A stretch of 64,000 nucleotides of DNA from Sphingomonas kyeonggiensis (GCF_014196745.1 NZ_JACIEH010000001.1:806001-870000); one strand, 5' to 3'; positions 27,136 to 39,865 are shown, numbered from the stretch's first letter. A program made the numbers and translations. Notes: a model not told the origin generated them from the letters alone.

Positions 27136-27660
27136 CTAGTGGGTCTCGTTCGGGTCGGGCTCGTCGTCGCCGCGGACATAGACTTTGCCTTCCTGCATCT
27201 TGATGCGGATCAGCGTGTCGTTGTGCGGCGAGGTGCAGAAGCTGGAGACGCCGTTGATCTCGGCCTTCTCCTCGCTATCGCGCTTCCGCAGCACGAAGCG
27301 CACCGGCATGCTGCAGGTGCTGAGCCCGCCGGCCTTGAAGCGCAGGGTCGCCTTGCTGGGCAGCAGCGGCTCGCGGAACTCGTTGTTGCTCCAGCGCGCC
27401 TTCTTGCCCGGCTTGGCATTGTCGACATAGAAGCCGACCACGTCATAGGTCGCGGTCTCGTTGACGATCAGCACGCAGCCGAGCTTCCAGCAATTCACCT
27501 TGATGTGTTCGGGCGCATTCATCCGTGCCCAGATCATCGATCGGGCATCCTGGTCCGCCACGCCGTGCTGCGGGACCGAGCCGGCAAATTCCATCTGGGC
27601 ATGGGCGGGGGCCACCAAGGCGAGCGACAGAAGCAGCGACGGCGCAAGGAACCGGTACAT
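27136..27660 (-). CDS. hypothetical secreted protein
   Basis: 174 aa from ATG 27660, with a signal peptide ending PAHAQ. The mature part has [57 protein letters not shown] and [22 protein letters not shown], so a small beta domain with two likely disulfides. Convergent with the previous gene (12 bp between). No family recognised. Confidence 0.75.
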   Translation of the reverse strand: MYRFLAPSLLLSLALVAPAHAQMEFAGSVPQHGVADQDARSMIWARMNAPEHIKVNCWKLGCVLIVNETATYDVVGFYVDNAKPGKKARWSNNEFREPLLPSKATLRFKAGGLSTCSMPVRFVLRKRDSEEKAEINGVSSFCTSPHNDTLIRIKMQEGKVYVRGDDEPDPNETH

Positions 27661-27749
27661 GGCAAGGCTCGCACGGTTGGAGTGACGCGCGCGCACTCTG
27701 CCGCGTTCCGGTGATTCGGTCACGGCCGAAATGCACCGAAGGCGCTGTG

Positions 27750-28271
27750 CTAACGTTGTGCAGGGCGCTCGCGACCGCTCCGGTCGATCCGCGCCCAGCG
27801 GCCGCCCTCATACCAGCCATGCTCGCCGTCGCTGGCCGGGGTGCAGCCGGTGCAGACCTCCGCCGCGCCCCTGGCGAACGGCAGCGCCCCGTCATAGCGG
27901 CGGGGGATGACGAGGCGCAGCGAACGGTCGATGAAGCCGATCTTGCCGCCCAGCCGGGAGCGGGCGCGGTCCTGGACGAACGGGTCGGCGCCATTGTCCA
28001 TCGTCATCACCGGCGCGGTGCGGCCGTCGCGGCGGACATAGTGGAAGCTCTCCCCGACATGGATCGCGGCGAGGCCGGCGCGGTCGAAATCGAGCTGGCG
28101 CAGATGCGCGGGGGCAAGGCGGATCGTGCCGTCGGGGTTGCGCGCCGCGCAGTCCTGGAACGTGTCGAGCTCGCCGCCGCGCGGGGCGTAGAAGCAGGCG
28201 AGGGGATAGTCCCCGGGCGCCGGCGCCGCGGCTGTGGCCAGCGCGAACAAGGGGAGGAGCAGCCGGCGCAT
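27750..28271 (-). CDS. WG-repeat-like secreted protein
   Basis: 173 aa from ATG 28271; signal peptide [55 protein letters not shown] is a WG/KWG-like repeat (G-[YF]-I-D-x-x-G-x-x-x-I-P-x-x-Y-D), and the C-terminal [13 protein letters not shown] is a second partial one. A CTGC motif lies between them. Function unknown, as usual for WG proteins. Confidence 0.7.
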   Translation of the reverse strand: MRRLLLPLFALATAAAPAPGDYPLACFYAPRGGELDTFQDCAARNPDGTIRLAPAHLRQLDFDRAGLAAIHVGESFHYVRRDGRTAPVMTMDNGADPFVQDRARSRLGGKIGFIDRSLRLVIPRRYDGALPFARGAAEVCTGCTPASDGEHGWYEGGRWARIDRSGRERPAQR

Positions 28272-28323
28272 GCCCCTGGCTATCATGCCGCCTCGCCCCG
28301 CGCAAAAGCCGCTCCGCCGCATC

Positions 28324-28343
28324 ATATAAAGATATCTTTATAT
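28324..28343. promoter_or_regulatory. 20-bp perfect palindrome upstream of ahcY (SahR-like operator)
   Basis: ATATAAAGATATCTTTATAT reads the same on both strands. It lies 93 bp before the ahcY start in otherwise GC-rich DNA. ArsR-family SahR repressors control SAH/methionine-cycle genes in proteobacteria through AT-rich palindromes of this size, so it is a candidate SahR site; the exact consensus could not be checked. Confidence 0.55.
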
Positions 28344-28436
28344 TCGGATTGCGCCGGCGCGGCGGAGCCTGTAGGGCGCGCCAATCGCGGCCGGACGATT
28401 CCCGGCGCGCAACTGATTCACATCTGGAGACAGCTC

Positions 28437-29840
28437 GTGGCTACCGTGCTCGACAAGGACTATGTCATCAAGGACCTCTCGCTTGCCGCCTTTGGCCGCA
28501 AGGAGATCGAGATCGCCGAGACTGAAATGCCGGGCCTGATGGCGCTGCGCCAGGAGTTCGGCGTATCGAAGCCGCTCAAGGGCGCGCGCATCACCGGCTC
28601 GCTGCACATGACGATCCAGACCGCCGTGCTGATCGAGACCCTCAAGGACCTCGGCGCCGAGCTGCGCTGGGCGACCTGCAACATCTACTCGACCCAGGAC
28701 CACGCCGCGGCCGCCATTGCCGAGGCCGGCATCCCCGTCTTCGCCGTCAAGGGCGAGACGCTGGAAGAGTATTGGGACTATGTCATCCGCATCTTCGACT
28801 GGGGCCAGGACCAGACCTGCAACCTGATCCTCGACGACGGTGGCGACGCCACCATGTTCGCGCTGTGGGGCGCGCGCGTCGAGGCGGGTGAAGAGCTGTT
28901 CACCCCGTCGAACGAAGAGGAAGAGATCTTCGTCGCCACGCTGAAGCGCTTCCTCGCGGAGCGTCCGGGCTACCTCACCAAGACCGTCGCCACGATCAAG
29001 GGCGTCTCGGAAGAGACCACCACCGGCGTGCACCGCCTGTACGAGCTGTCGAAGAAGGGCAAGCTGCCGTTCCCGGCGATCAACGTCAACGACAGCGTCA
29101 CCAAGTCGAAGTTCGACAACCTCTATGGCTGCAAGGAATCGCTGGTTGACGCGATCCGTCGCGCCACCGACGTGATGCTCGCCGGCAAGGTCGCCTGCGT
29201 CGCCGGCTTTGGTGACGTCGGCAAGGGTTCGGCCGCCTCGCTCCGCAACGGCGGCGCCCGCGTGCTGGTCACCGAAATCGATCCGATCTGCGCGCTGCAG
29301 GCGGCGATGGAAGGCTATGAAGTCGTGACGATGGAAGAGGCCGCTACCCGCGCCGACATCTTCGTCACCGCCACCGGCAACGAAGCCGTGCTCACCGTCG
29401 ATCACATGCGCGCGATGAAGAACATGGCGATCGTCTCGAACATCGGTCACTTCGACAGCGAGATCGAGATCGCCGGCCTGGCGAACTTCAAGTGGACCGA
29501 GATCAAGCCGCAGGTCGACGAAGTCGAGTTCCCGGATGGCAAGAAGATCATCGTGCTGTCGAAGGGCCGCCTGGTGAACCTCGGCAACGCGACCGGCCAC
29601 CCGTCGTTCGTGATGTCGTCGTCCTTCACCAACCAGGTGCTGGCGCAGCTCGAGCTGTGGACCGGCGCGGACAAGTACAAGAACGAAGTGTATGTCCTGC
29701 CGAAGCACCTCGACGAGAAGGTGGCCGCGCTCCACCTCGACAAGCTGGGCGTGAAGCTGACCAAGCTCTCGCAGAAGCAGGCCGATTACATCGGCGTGTC
29801 GGTCGAGGGCCCGTTCAAGCCGGATCACTATCGCTACTAA
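28437..29840 (+). CDS. ahcY: adenosylhomocysteinase (S-adenosyl-L-homocysteine hydrolase)
   Basis: 467 aa from GTG 28437 with GGAGA 7 nt upstream; the frame open to 27525 is a shadow. Splits S-adenosylhomocysteine into adenosine and homocysteine, removing the product inhibitor of methyltransferases. Substrate-domain motif [27 protein letters not shown]-type loop, NAD+-binding [13 protein letters not shown], and C-terminal [15 protein letters not shown] (Lys/Tyr that contact NAD of the neighbouring subunit). The internal insertion typical of proteobacterial enzymes is present. A terminator follows. Confidence 0.98.
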   Translation: MATVLDKDYVIKDLSLAAFGRKEIEIAETEMPGLMALRQEFGVSKPLKGARITGSLHMTIQTAVLIETLKDLGAELRWATCNIYSTQDHAAAAIAEAGIPVFAVKGETLEEYWDYVIRIFDWGQDQTCNLILDDGGDATMFALWGARVEAGEELFTPSNEEEEIFVATLKRFLAERPGYLTKTVATIKGVSEETTTGVHRLYELSKKGKLPFPAINVNDSVTKSKFDNLYGCKESLVDAIRRATDVMLAGKVACVAGFGDVGKGSAASLRNGGARVLVTEIDPICALQAAMEGYEVVTMEEAATRADIFVTATGNEAVLTVDHMRAMKNMAIVSNIGHFDSEIEIAGLANFKWTEIKPQVDEVEFPDGKKIIVLSKGRLVNLGNATGHPSFVMSSSFTNQVLAQLELWTGADKYKNEVYVLPKHLDEKVAALHLDKLGVKLTKLSQKQADYIGVSVEGPFKPDHYRY

Positions 29841-29860
29841 GCGATTGGGAAACCAATGAG

Positions 29861-29898
29861 AAAGGGCCGCGCTTCCACCGGGAGGCGCGGCCCTTTTC
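29861..29898 (+). terminator. rho-independent terminator after ahcY
   Basis: A 16-bp stem (29861-29876 with 29881-29896, one G-T pair) capped by ACCG, with an A-run before and TTTT after. Confidence 0.85.
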
Positions 29899-29946
29899 CT
29901 TGTCCGTCATCGCCGGCCGGCGTGTTCCGTTATCCTCGGCCCCCTT

Positions 29947-30022
29947 CGTCATCCCGGCGAAAGCCGGGATCTCAGGCGAAGGCGCGATACGGCATGAGAT
30001 CCCGGCTTTCGCCGGGATGACG
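29947..30022. repeat. REPIN-like palindromic repeat, family A, copy 3
   Basis: Perfect 28-bp arms identical to copy 1 (29947-29974, 29995-30022) with a shortened 20-nt spacer GGCGAAGGCGCGATACGGCA. The right arm ends one base before the stop codon of the sulfotransferase gene. Confidence 0.85.
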
Positions 30023-31777
30023 TCAATTTTCGCCCAGCGCGTCCTTGAGCGGCCCGAGCCACGGCGCGTAGTTCCGCCACAGATCGACCGCGTCGCGATT
30101 GATCGGGCGGCGGACCTGCTCCGAGCTGGCGGTGCGCACCGGCCGGTTGTTCTCGTGCGGCCGCAGGCAGCGTTCGTCGAAGGGCAGGCCCAGGAAATCG
30201 AGCATCCGGCGGATCTCGCCTTCGGAATCGTCGAGCAGGTCCTCGTGCTGCACCCGGTGGATCACTCCGGGCATCGCGCCGTCGAAATGTGCCATCAGCC
30301 GCACATAGTCGCGATAATAGCTGCCCAGGTCCTCCAGCGAATAGGCGAAGGTCTGGCCGCGGGCGAAGTGCTGCTTGAAGTTGGAGAAGCAGCAGGCCAT
30401 CGCCGCGCGCCGCGCATCGATGATCCTGGCACCCGGCAGGATCAGGCGGATGAAGCCCGCGTACAGCCAGTTGTTGGGCAGCTTGTCGATGAAGAAGGGC
30501 GCGTCGCTCTTGCGGTGCCGCGCGGCGCTTTCGAGGTAGCGCTCGCCGAGCCGCCGGGCGGTGTCCGCGTCGAGCGAGGCGAGAATCTCCGGATGCGCCG
30601 CGCCCAGGTCGCGCCAGCGCGCCGCGACCAGCCCCTGGACCAGCTGGGGGATGTCGGGCAGTTCGGACGTGCCTTCCACCTGCGGATGGCTGGCGAGGAT
30701 CTGCTCGAGCAGGGTCGAGCCGGCGCGCGGCATGCCCAGGATGAAGATCGGGTCGGGGGCAGGGGCGCCCCAGCCGGCGCGCTTCTCGAAGAAGTCGGGC
30801 GTGTAGAAGGCCGCCGCGCGATCCACCTCGGCGGAGACCAGCTTCGCGTCATGCGGCTCGATCCCTCGGCGCAGGCGGTTGCCGTCGGCGTAATGCGCGA
30901 ACGAGGCCGCCCAGTCCTTCCGCTCCTCGAACGCCTTGCCGAGCGCGAAGTGCAGGAACAGCCGGCGCTGGTCGCCCGCTGCCGAAGCCAGCGCCGCTTC
31001 CATCACCTGCACATCGGCATCGGTGATCCGGCCGGCCTTCAGCTCGGACAGCGACCACCAGGCCTCGGCGAGATCGGGGGCGAGCTCGGTGGCGCGGCGA
31101 TAGGCCGCGACGCTTTCGTCCTGCCGGCCCATCGTCTTGAGCAGATTGCCATACCATAGCCGGACCTCGGCATTGTCGCCGATCTGCGCGAGCAGCGCCT
31201 CGTAGGTCGCCGCCGCGGCATCATATTCGCCGGTCTGGGCGAGGATGTTGGCCTTGGTCCCGGCGGCGCGGACATTGCCCGGCTCGCGCGCGACCGCCGC
31301 GTCGAGCAGCGCGAGGCTCTCGTCCGTCCGGCGCTGGTTGAACAGCACGAGCGCGAGATTGACCCAGGCCTCGACATAGTCGGGAGCGAGGGCGATCGCG
31401 CGCCGCAGCTGTGCCTCGGCTTCCCCATGGATGCCCAGGGTCCCGGCGATCTCGGCGAGCATGACCAGCGCGACCACGGTGTCCGGCGCGACGCGCAGCA
31501 CCCCGCGCACCAGCCCCTCGGCGGCGGCGAGGTTGCCCTGCGCCAGCGCGGCGCCGGCAGCGGCGAGCTCGCGGGTGCGCAGCGAAGCGTCGATCGCGGC
31601 ACGGTCGGCCGCCGCCGCTTCCGCGTCCCGGCCCAGCTTGCGCAGCGCCCGCCCGAGCAGCGCCAGCGCGTCGGGCTGGCCCGGATAGGTCGCGAGCAGC
31701 GCCCGCGCCTGGTCTGCGGCCTGGGCGGGGGACGTGTCGAGCAGGCGGAGGGCGCTTGCCAGCGCGGCGCTCGTCAT
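30023..31777 (-). CDS. TPR-repeat sulfotransferase
   Basis: 584 aa from ATG 31777; earlier in-frame Met codons (31840, 31939) are possible but give no typical sequence. The N-terminal half has tetratricopeptide repeats (LALLGRALRKLGRDAEAAAADRAAI..., AWVNLALVLFNQRRTDESLALLDAAV). The C-terminal half is a sulfotransferase with the PAPS-binding loop FILGMPRAGSTLLEQIL and a 3'-phosphate site in the ARIIDARRAAMACCFSNFKQHF region. It probably transfers sulfate to a protein or glycan; substrate unknown. Confidence 0.88.
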   Translation of the reverse strand: MTSAALASALRLLDTSPAQAADQARALLATYPGQPDALALLGRALRKLGRDAEAAAADRAAIDASLRTRELAAAGAALAQGNLAAAEGLVRGVLRVAPDTVVALVMLAEIAGTLGIHGEAEAQLRRAIALAPDYVEAWVNLALVLFNQRRTDESLALLDAAVAREPGNVRAAGTKANILAQTGEYDAAAATYEALLAQIGDNAEVRLWYGNLLKTMGRQDESVAAYRRATELAPDLAEAWWSLSELKAGRITDADVQVMEAALASAAGDQRRLFLHFALGKAFEERKDWAASFAHYADGNRLRRGIEPHDAKLVSAEVDRAAAFYTPDFFEKRAGWGAPAPDPIFILGMPRAGSTLLEQILASHPQVEGTSELPDIPQLVQGLVAARWRDLGAAHPEILASLDADTARRLGERYLESAARHRKSDAPFFIDKLPNNWLYAGFIRLILPGARIIDARRAAMACCFSNFKQHFARGQTFAYSLEDLGSYYRDYVRLMAHFDGAMPGVIHRVQHEDLLDDSEGEIRRMLDFLGLPFDERCLRPHENNRPVRTASSEQVRRPINRDAVDLWRNYAPWLGPLKDALGEN

Positions 31778-31840
31778 GCCGCGTTCCGGGAGGGGAGTTT
31801 CATGCGGTTCTAGGTGCCAGCAATTGGGGGGCGCAGCCAT

Positions 31841-31870
31841 AGAAAAGGGGGCCGGAATCACCCGGCCCCC
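31841..31870 (-). terminator. terminator of the TonB-dependent receptor gene
   Basis: On the minus strand: GGGGGCCGG-(6 nt)-CCGGCCCCC followed by TTTTCT (31847-31870 stem-loop, T-run at 31841-31846). Confidence 0.75.
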
Positions 31871-31895
31871 GATCCTTTTCAACGCCTTGTTCCGA

Positions 31896-35012
<3,117 letters not shown>

Positions 35013-35291
35013 GTGGATCCCCTTTTTTGTTCGAGCCTGATTTCTAGAACCGCAGACTCTCGCCACTCAAGTGTTGATTGATATAAAATGTCGCATTGCG
35101 GCAACACTCTGTGTGAAATGTGTAACGAGGACATAACACCGTCTTAACGCGGAATTGCCTCGGACACATTTTCGCAAAGCGCGGTAACGATTGGACCCGG
35201 CACGCGTTCCTGCGATCGCGGCGCTTTCCCAATTGGGACGCTTTGCCTAGTAGATTCGCATGCGCTTCATTTTCCGCCGCGAGCGAGCGGC
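35013..35291. other. divergent intergenic region, TonB receptor / divL
   Basis: About 280 bp, less GC-rich in the middle. A T-run (35023-35030) lies in the receptor's 5' leader. A 12-bp palindrome, TCCCAATTGGGA, lies at 35227-35238. I see no convincing -35/-10 pair and no full CtrA-type (TTAA-N7-TTAA) site. Confidence 0.4.
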
Positions 35292-37631
35292 TTGATACAT
35301 CTCACCCAATCCGCCGCGGTGCTCGCGGGCGCCGTGCTGGCGCTGCTCGTCATCGGCGGGGTGTGGGCGCTGTTCTCCGGGTTGCGCGCCCGGGCCGAAG
35401 CCACAGCGATTGCCGAGACCAATACCCAGCTCGCCGCCCTGCTCAGCGGCGCGCCGGCACAGGCGATGCTGGTCCGCGCCGATGGCCGCATAGAGCTGCC
35501 GCGCCGGCTCGGCGACTGGCTGGGTTTCCAGGATCTGCCGCGCGAGCTCGGCGATCTCAGCACTGCTGATGCCGGGTTGCTGCCCGAAGATGCCGATGCA
35601 CTCGGCGTCCAGGTTTCCGCGGCGCAGAAGGCCGGCAAGCCTTTCACTCTTTCCGTGCGCGCGCGGGGATCCGAGCGTGCGCTGCTCGTGATCGGCGAGC
35701 GGGCGCCCCAGGCGGTCAACGCCCCCGGCGGCGTGGTGCTCTGGTTCCTCGACGCGACCGAGAGCCAGTCCGAGATCAGCCGCCTGCAGCGCGAAGCCAC
35801 GCGCCTGCGCGCCGCCTTCGATGCGCTCACCGCGCTGATCGAGGCCGCGCCGATGCCGATGTGGTATCGCGGTGCCGACCTGCGCCTGCTCATGGTCAAC
35901 AGCGCCTATGTCGAGGCAGTCGAAGGCAAGGATTCCGAGGACGTCGTCGCGCGCGGGCTCGAGCTGGTCGAGGGCGTCGGCATGGGCGGGCCGCTCGCCA
36001 ACGCCGCGATCGCGCGTGATACCGGCGAGCCGCAGACCGCGGCGATGCCCGCGACGATCGGCGGCAAGCGCCGGATGCTGCGCCTCCACGACATGCCGCT
36101 CGGCACCGGCGGCGTCGCCGGCTTCGCGGTCGATATCGAGGAGCTCGAGCAGGCGCGGGGCGGGCTCAAGCGCTTCGCCGCGGCCCAGCGCGCGATGCTC
36201 GACCGGATTTCGGCCGGCGTCGCGCAGTTCGGCGCGGACCGGAGCCTGATCTTCTCCAACCAGCCCTTCCGCCGCATGTTCGCGATGAAGAACGAATGGC
36301 TGGCCGATCGTCCCGAGTTCGACCGCGTGCTCGATCGTATGCGCGAGGCCAATCGCCTGCCCGAGGTGCGCGACTATCCGGCCTGGAAGGTGGAGCGGCG
36401 CGAATGGTTCGTCTCGGCCGACGCGGTCGAGGAGACCTGGAGCCTCGGTGCCACCCACATGCGCGTCGTCGCGCAGCCGCTGCCCGAAGGTGGGCTGCTG
36501 CTGCTGTTCGAGGACCAGACCCAGCAGTTCGAGCTGCAGCGCGAGCATGGCGAGATGCAGCAGGTGCGCACCGCCACGCTGGAGGGTCTTGCCGAAGCGG
36601 TCGCCGTGTTCGGCAAGGGCCGGCTCCAGCTGTGGAACCGCAAGTTCCGCCAGGTCTGGGGCTTCGAGGACGCTTTCCTCGATGGCCATCCCCAAGTGCA
36701 GGCGCTGGTTCGCGCCTTCGGGCCGAAGCTGGTCAAGGCGTCGCGCGCGGAGATCATCGGCGACCTGATCCGCATCGCTGCGCAGGATCGCCAGTCGCGC
36801 GGTTCGAGCATCGCCTTTGCCGATGGCCGCCATTTCGACATCACCGCGGTACCGTTGCCCGATGGCAACGCGCTGGTGACGATGCTCGACACCACCGATC
36901 ATCACCGCGCCGAGCGCGCGCTCAGTGCCCGCAACGAAGCGCTGGAGGCGGCGGACCGGGTCAAGACCTCGTTCCTCGCCAATATGAGCTACGAGCTGCG
37001 TACCCCGCTCACTTCGATCAAGGGCTTTGCCGAGATGCTCCATGGCGGCTTCGCGGGCCAGCTGAGCGAGAGCGGCACCGAATATTCGGAGGCGATCCTC
37101 GTCTCGGTCGATCGGCTGGGCACGATGATCGACGAAGTGCTCGACCTGACCCAGAACGAAGGCTCGCCGCTGGAAAGGGCGACGGTCGATATCGAGCATG
37201 CTGCGCAGAATGCCGCCGAGGCAGTGGCGCCGCTCGCCAAGGCCAAGCACATCGATCTGGTGGTGGAGAATGCCGGTACGGCCGGTGCGATCACCGGCGA
37301 TGCGCGCCGCGTCCGCCAGGTGATCGAGCATCTCCTGCGCCACGCCGTCTCGCAGACGCCGGAGCAGGGCAGGGTGCTGCTCCATCTCGACGGCAACAGC
37401 CGGGTTGCCCGCGTGATCGTCTCGGACAATGGCCCCGGCATGACGCCCGAGCAGGTCGCGAGCGCCTTCGATCGCTTCGCCCAGTTCGGCAATGCCCGCG
37501 GCAACCAGCGCTCGCTGGGGCTCGGCCTCCCACTCGCCAAGCAGTTCGTCGACGCGCACCGCGGCCGGATCGAGCTGATCTCCGAGCCCGGCGAGGGCAC
37601 GCTGGTGACGGTGGAGCTGCCACGGAAATGA
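35292..37631 (+). CDS. divL: DivL-like tyrosine pseudokinase (cell-cycle regulator)
   Basis: 779 aa from a TTG start (no better in-frame ATG). One N-terminal membrane segment (AVLAGAVLALLVIGGVWALF), then PAS-type regions (around 180-290, 300-410, 430-540), a HisKA domain and an HATPase_c domain. The H-box reads FLANMSYELRTPLTSI: Tyr567 replaces the phospho-accepting His, the hallmark of Caulobacter DivL. G1 (DNGPGM) and G2 (GLGLPLAKQF) are intact, but the N-box has His at 680 and 684 (EHLLRHAVSQTP) where Asn is normal. DivL binds DivK and steers CckA and CtrA. The downstream gene order tsaE-amgK-murU-addB-addA also fits. Confidence 0.88.
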   Translation: MIHLTQSAAVLAGAVLALLVIGGVWALFSGLRARAEATAIAETNTQLAALLSGAPAQAMLVRADGRIELPRRLGDWLGFQDLPRELGDLSTADAGLLPEDADALGVQVSAAQKAGKPFTLSVRARGSERALLVIGERAPQAVNAPGGVVLWFLDATESQSEISRLQREATRLRAAFDALTALIEAAPMPMWYRGADLRLLMVNSAYVEAVEGKDSEDVVARGLELVEGVGMGGPLANAAIARDTGEPQTAAMPATIGGKRRMLRLHDMPLGTGGVAGFAVDIEELEQARGGLKRFAAAQRAMLDRISAGVAQFGADRSLIFSNQPFRRMFAMKNEWLADRPEFDRVLDRMREANRLPEVRDYPAWKVERREWFVSADAVEETWSLGATHMRVVAQPLPEGGLLLLFEDQTQQFELQREHGEMQQVRTATLEGLAEAVAVFGKGRLQLWNRKFRQVWGFEDAFLDGHPQVQALVRAFGPKLVKASRAEIIGDLIRIAAQDRQSRGSSIAFADGRHFDITAVPLPDGNALVTMLDTTDHHRAERALSARNEALEAADRVKTSFLANMSYELRTPLTSIKGFAEMLHGGFAGQLSESGTEYSEAILVSVDRLGTMIDEVLDLTQNEGSPLERATVDIEHAAQNAAEAVAPLAKAKHIDLVVENAGTAGAITGDARRVRQVIEHLLRHAVSQTPEQGRVLLHLDGNSRVARVIVSDNGPGMTPEQVASAFDRFAQFGNARGNQRSLGLGLPLAKQFVDAHRGRIELISEPGEGTLVTVELPRK

Positions 37632-38071
37632 TCCTTGGCTCGCCCGAAGACTCGCTCGAACTCGGCCGCCGCCTCGCCGAACTGGTGCACCCCGGCGACG
37701 TGATCGCGCTGTCCGGCCCGCTCGGCGCCGGCAAGACCAGCATCGCGCGCGGTCTGCTCGCCGCGCTCGGGCTGGAGGAGGAAGCGCCGTCGCCCAGCTT
37801 CGCGATCGTCCAGCCCTATGAGCCGCCCGAGGTCCGTTTCCCGGTGCTGCACGTCGATCTCTACCGGATCGACGATCCGTCGGAGGCGGAGGAACTGGGC
37901 CTGGACGATGCCCGCTATGATTCGCTGCTGATCGTCGAATGGCCCGAGCGGCTGGGCGATGCGGCGTGGCACGATGCGCTGTGGTTGTCCCTGGATGTGG
38001 CACCGGATGGCGCGCGTGTCTTGACAGCGAAAGTGCCCGCGGCATGGAAGGACCGATGGTTCCTGACATGA
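37628..38071 (+). CDS. tsaE: tRNA t6A biosynthesis ATPase TsaE
   Basis: 147 aa. Walker A GPLGAGKTS at 30-38, and LHVDLYRIDDPSEAEELGLDD with LLIVEWPERL are the standard TsaE motifs. It works with TsaB and TsaD to make N6-threonylcarbamoyladenosine at A37 of ANN-reading tRNAs. The ATG overlaps the divL stop; translation is coupled. The longer frame from 36296 is a divL shadow. Confidence 0.96.
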   Translation: MILGSPEDSLELGRRLAELVHPGDVIALSGPLGAGKTSIARGLLAALGLEEEAPSPSFAIVQPYEPPEVRFPVLHVDLYRIDDPSEAEELGLDDARYDSLLIVEWPERLGDAAWHDALWLSLDVAPDGARVLTAKVPAAWKDRWFLT

Positions 38072-39060
38072 ATCCGCCCGCCGCGGCGCCCGACTTCCTC
38101 GTTGCCGCCGGTTGGGGCGGAGCCGAGATCCGCCCGCTCGCCGGCGACGCCTCGTTCCGCCGCTATTTCCGGGTGGTGGAGCATGACCGCACCGCGATCC
38201 TGATGGACGCGCCGCCGCCGCACGAGGATCCGCGCCCCTTCATCAACATCGCCCGCTGGCTGACCGGCCACGGCTTCGCCGCCCCGGAGATCCTCCACGA
38301 GGACCTCACCCAGGGTCTGGTCCTCATCCAGGACTTCGGCGACGCCCGCATGCGCGAGACCGTCGACGCCGCGCCCGAGAGCGAGCTGCGCCTCTACGAA
38401 GAAGCGATCGACCTGATCATCCGCCTCGCCGGGCATCCGGCGGCGGACCTGCTCAAGCCCTACGGTCTCGCCGAATATCACCGCGAGGCGAACCTGCTCC
38501 CCGAATGGTATTGCCCCGCGGTCGGCCTCGAGGTCGACATGGATGGTTACCGCGCCGCTTGGGACGAAGTGCTCGCGCCGGTGCTCACGGGTCACACGCC
38601 TGTCACGGTGCTGCGCGACTACCATGTCGAGAACATCATGCTGATCGACGGTAGTGCGGAAACCTTGGGCCTGCTCGACTTCCAGGACGCTCTGGCGGGC
38701 CATCCCGCCTATGACCTCGTCTCGCTGCTGCAGGACGCGCGCCGCGACGTACCGGTCGAACTCGAGACCGCGATGCTCGATCGCTACAAGCGCATCACCG
38801 GCGAAGGCGATGCGTTCGATATCGCCTATCACGTGCTCGGCGCACAGCGGAACGCCAAGATCGTCGGCATCTTCACCCGGCTGTGGAAGCGCGACGGCAA
38901 GCCGCGCTATCCGGGCCTCTGCCCGCGCGTCTGGACCTATCTCAATCGCGACCTCCAGCACCCCGCGCTCAAGCCGGTCGCCGACTGGTTCGAGGCGAAC
39001 ATCCCCGCCGACATGCGCGGCGACCCCCTGACGATCGCAGGTTCGGGCGCAGGCGCATGA
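38068..39060 (+). CDS. amgK: N-acetylmuramate/N-acetylglucosamine kinase (AmgK-type phosphotransferase)
   Basis: 330 aa from ATG 38068, which overlaps the tsaE stop; ATG 38056 is also possible. Aminoglycoside-phosphotransferase fold: GDASFRRYFRV (nucleotide-binding loop), the catalytic loop RDYHVENIML and the metal site LLDFQDALAGHPAYDLVSLL. AmgK phosphorylates MurNAc at C1 in the recycling route that by-passes de novo UDP-MurNAc synthesis and fosfomycin. The murU gene follows directly and supports the assignment. Confidence 0.92.
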   Translation: MNPPAAAPDFLVAAGWGGAEIRPLAGDASFRRYFRVVEHDRTAILMDAPPPHEDPRPFINIARWLTGHGFAAPEILHEDLTQGLVLIQDFGDARMRETVDAAPESELRLYEEAIDLIIRLAGHPAADLLKPYGLAEYHREANLLPEWYCPAVGLEVDMDGYRAAWDEVLAPVLTGHTPVTVLRDYHVENIMLIDGSAETLGLLDFQDALAGHPAYDLVSLLQDARRDVPVELETAMLDRYKRITGEGDAFDIAYHVLGAQRNAKIVGIFTRLWKRDGKPRYPGLCPRVWTYLNRDLQHPALKPVADWFEANIPADMRGDPLTIAGSGAGA

Positions 39061-39818
39061 AGCCTTCCGCTACCTATTCGCTGCGCCCCAATCCGGTGGT
39101 CGCGATGCCCGAGACCGCGATGGTGATGGCCGCCGGCCTCGGCAAGCGCATGCGCCCGCTCACCGTCACGCGCCCCAAGCCGCTGGTCGAGGTCGCCGGC
39201 AAGACCTTGCTCGACCACACCATGGATCACCTGCGCGAGGCCGGGATCAGGCGCGCCGTGGTCAACGTCCACTACCTCGCCGACCAGGTCGAGGCGCACC
39301 TCAAGGTCCGTGCCGGCGACGTCGAGGTGCTGATCTCGGACGAGCGCGCCCAGCTGATGGAGACCGGCGGCGGCATCGTCCAGGCCCGTGACCTGCTCGG
39401 CGACAAGCCCTTCTTCACGGTGAACAGCGACACGCTCTGGGTCGACGGCCCGATCGGCTCGCTCAACGCGCTCGCGGCCGCCTGGGACGATGAGAAGATG
39501 GACGCGCTGCTCCTGCTGGTGCCGCTTGCCCGTGCGTTCAGCCACCGTGGCCAGGGCGATTTCCGCCTCGATCCGCTCGGCCGCATCACCGAGCGCCGCA
39601 AGCCCGGCCGCCTCGCGCCGTTCGTGTACGCTGGCGCCCAGATCCTTTCGCCCCGCGTGATCAAGGATTGGCCCGAGGGTCCGTTCTCGACCAACCTCTT
39701 CTGGAACCGCGCGCTGGAGCAGGGGCGGTTGTGGGGCACGGTCCACCAGGGCCTTTGGTTCGACGTCGGCACCCCGGCGGCGGTCAAGGAAGCCGAAGAG
39801 ATACTGGCGGAGATGTGA
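39057..39818 (+). CDS. murU: MurNAc-1-phosphate uridylyltransferase
   Basis: 253 aa; the ATG overlaps the amgK stop. Nucleotidyltransferase signature AMVMAAGLGKRMRPLTVTRPKPLVEVAGKTLLDH, product-site region NSDTLWVDGP and the C-terminal WFDVGTPAAVKEAEE. MurU converts MurNAc-1-P to UDP-MurNAc after AmgK, so the pair recycles cell-wall sugars. Confidence 0.94.
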   Translation: MKPSATYSLRPNPVVAMPETAMVMAAGLGKRMRPLTVTRPKPLVEVAGKTLLDHTMDHLREAGIRRAVVNVHYLADQVEAHLKVRAGDVEVLISDERAQLMETGGGIVQARDLLGDKPFFTVNSDTLWVDGPIGSLNALAAAWDDEKMDALLLLVPLARAFSHRGQGDFRLDPLGRITERRKPGRLAPFVYAGAQILSPRVIKDWPEGPFSTNLFWNRALEQGRLWGTVHQGLWFDVGTPAAVKEAEEILAEM

Positions 39819-39865
39819 CAGCGCGGCTGTTGACGCGCGGACTCCCTGATGTGATCCAGACCAGA

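Noticed and set aside
28344..28436. SAH riboswitch before ahcY
   Set aside because: The leader is under 100 nt and I see no SAH-aptamer core; the palindrome is DNA-operator-like.
18881..30022. CRISPR array from repeated palindromes
   Set aside because: Copies are kilobases apart with no regular spacing, no spacers and no cas genes.
35247..38069. 940-aa minus-strand ORF
   Set aside because: Antisense to divL and tsaE; both have diagnostic motifs.
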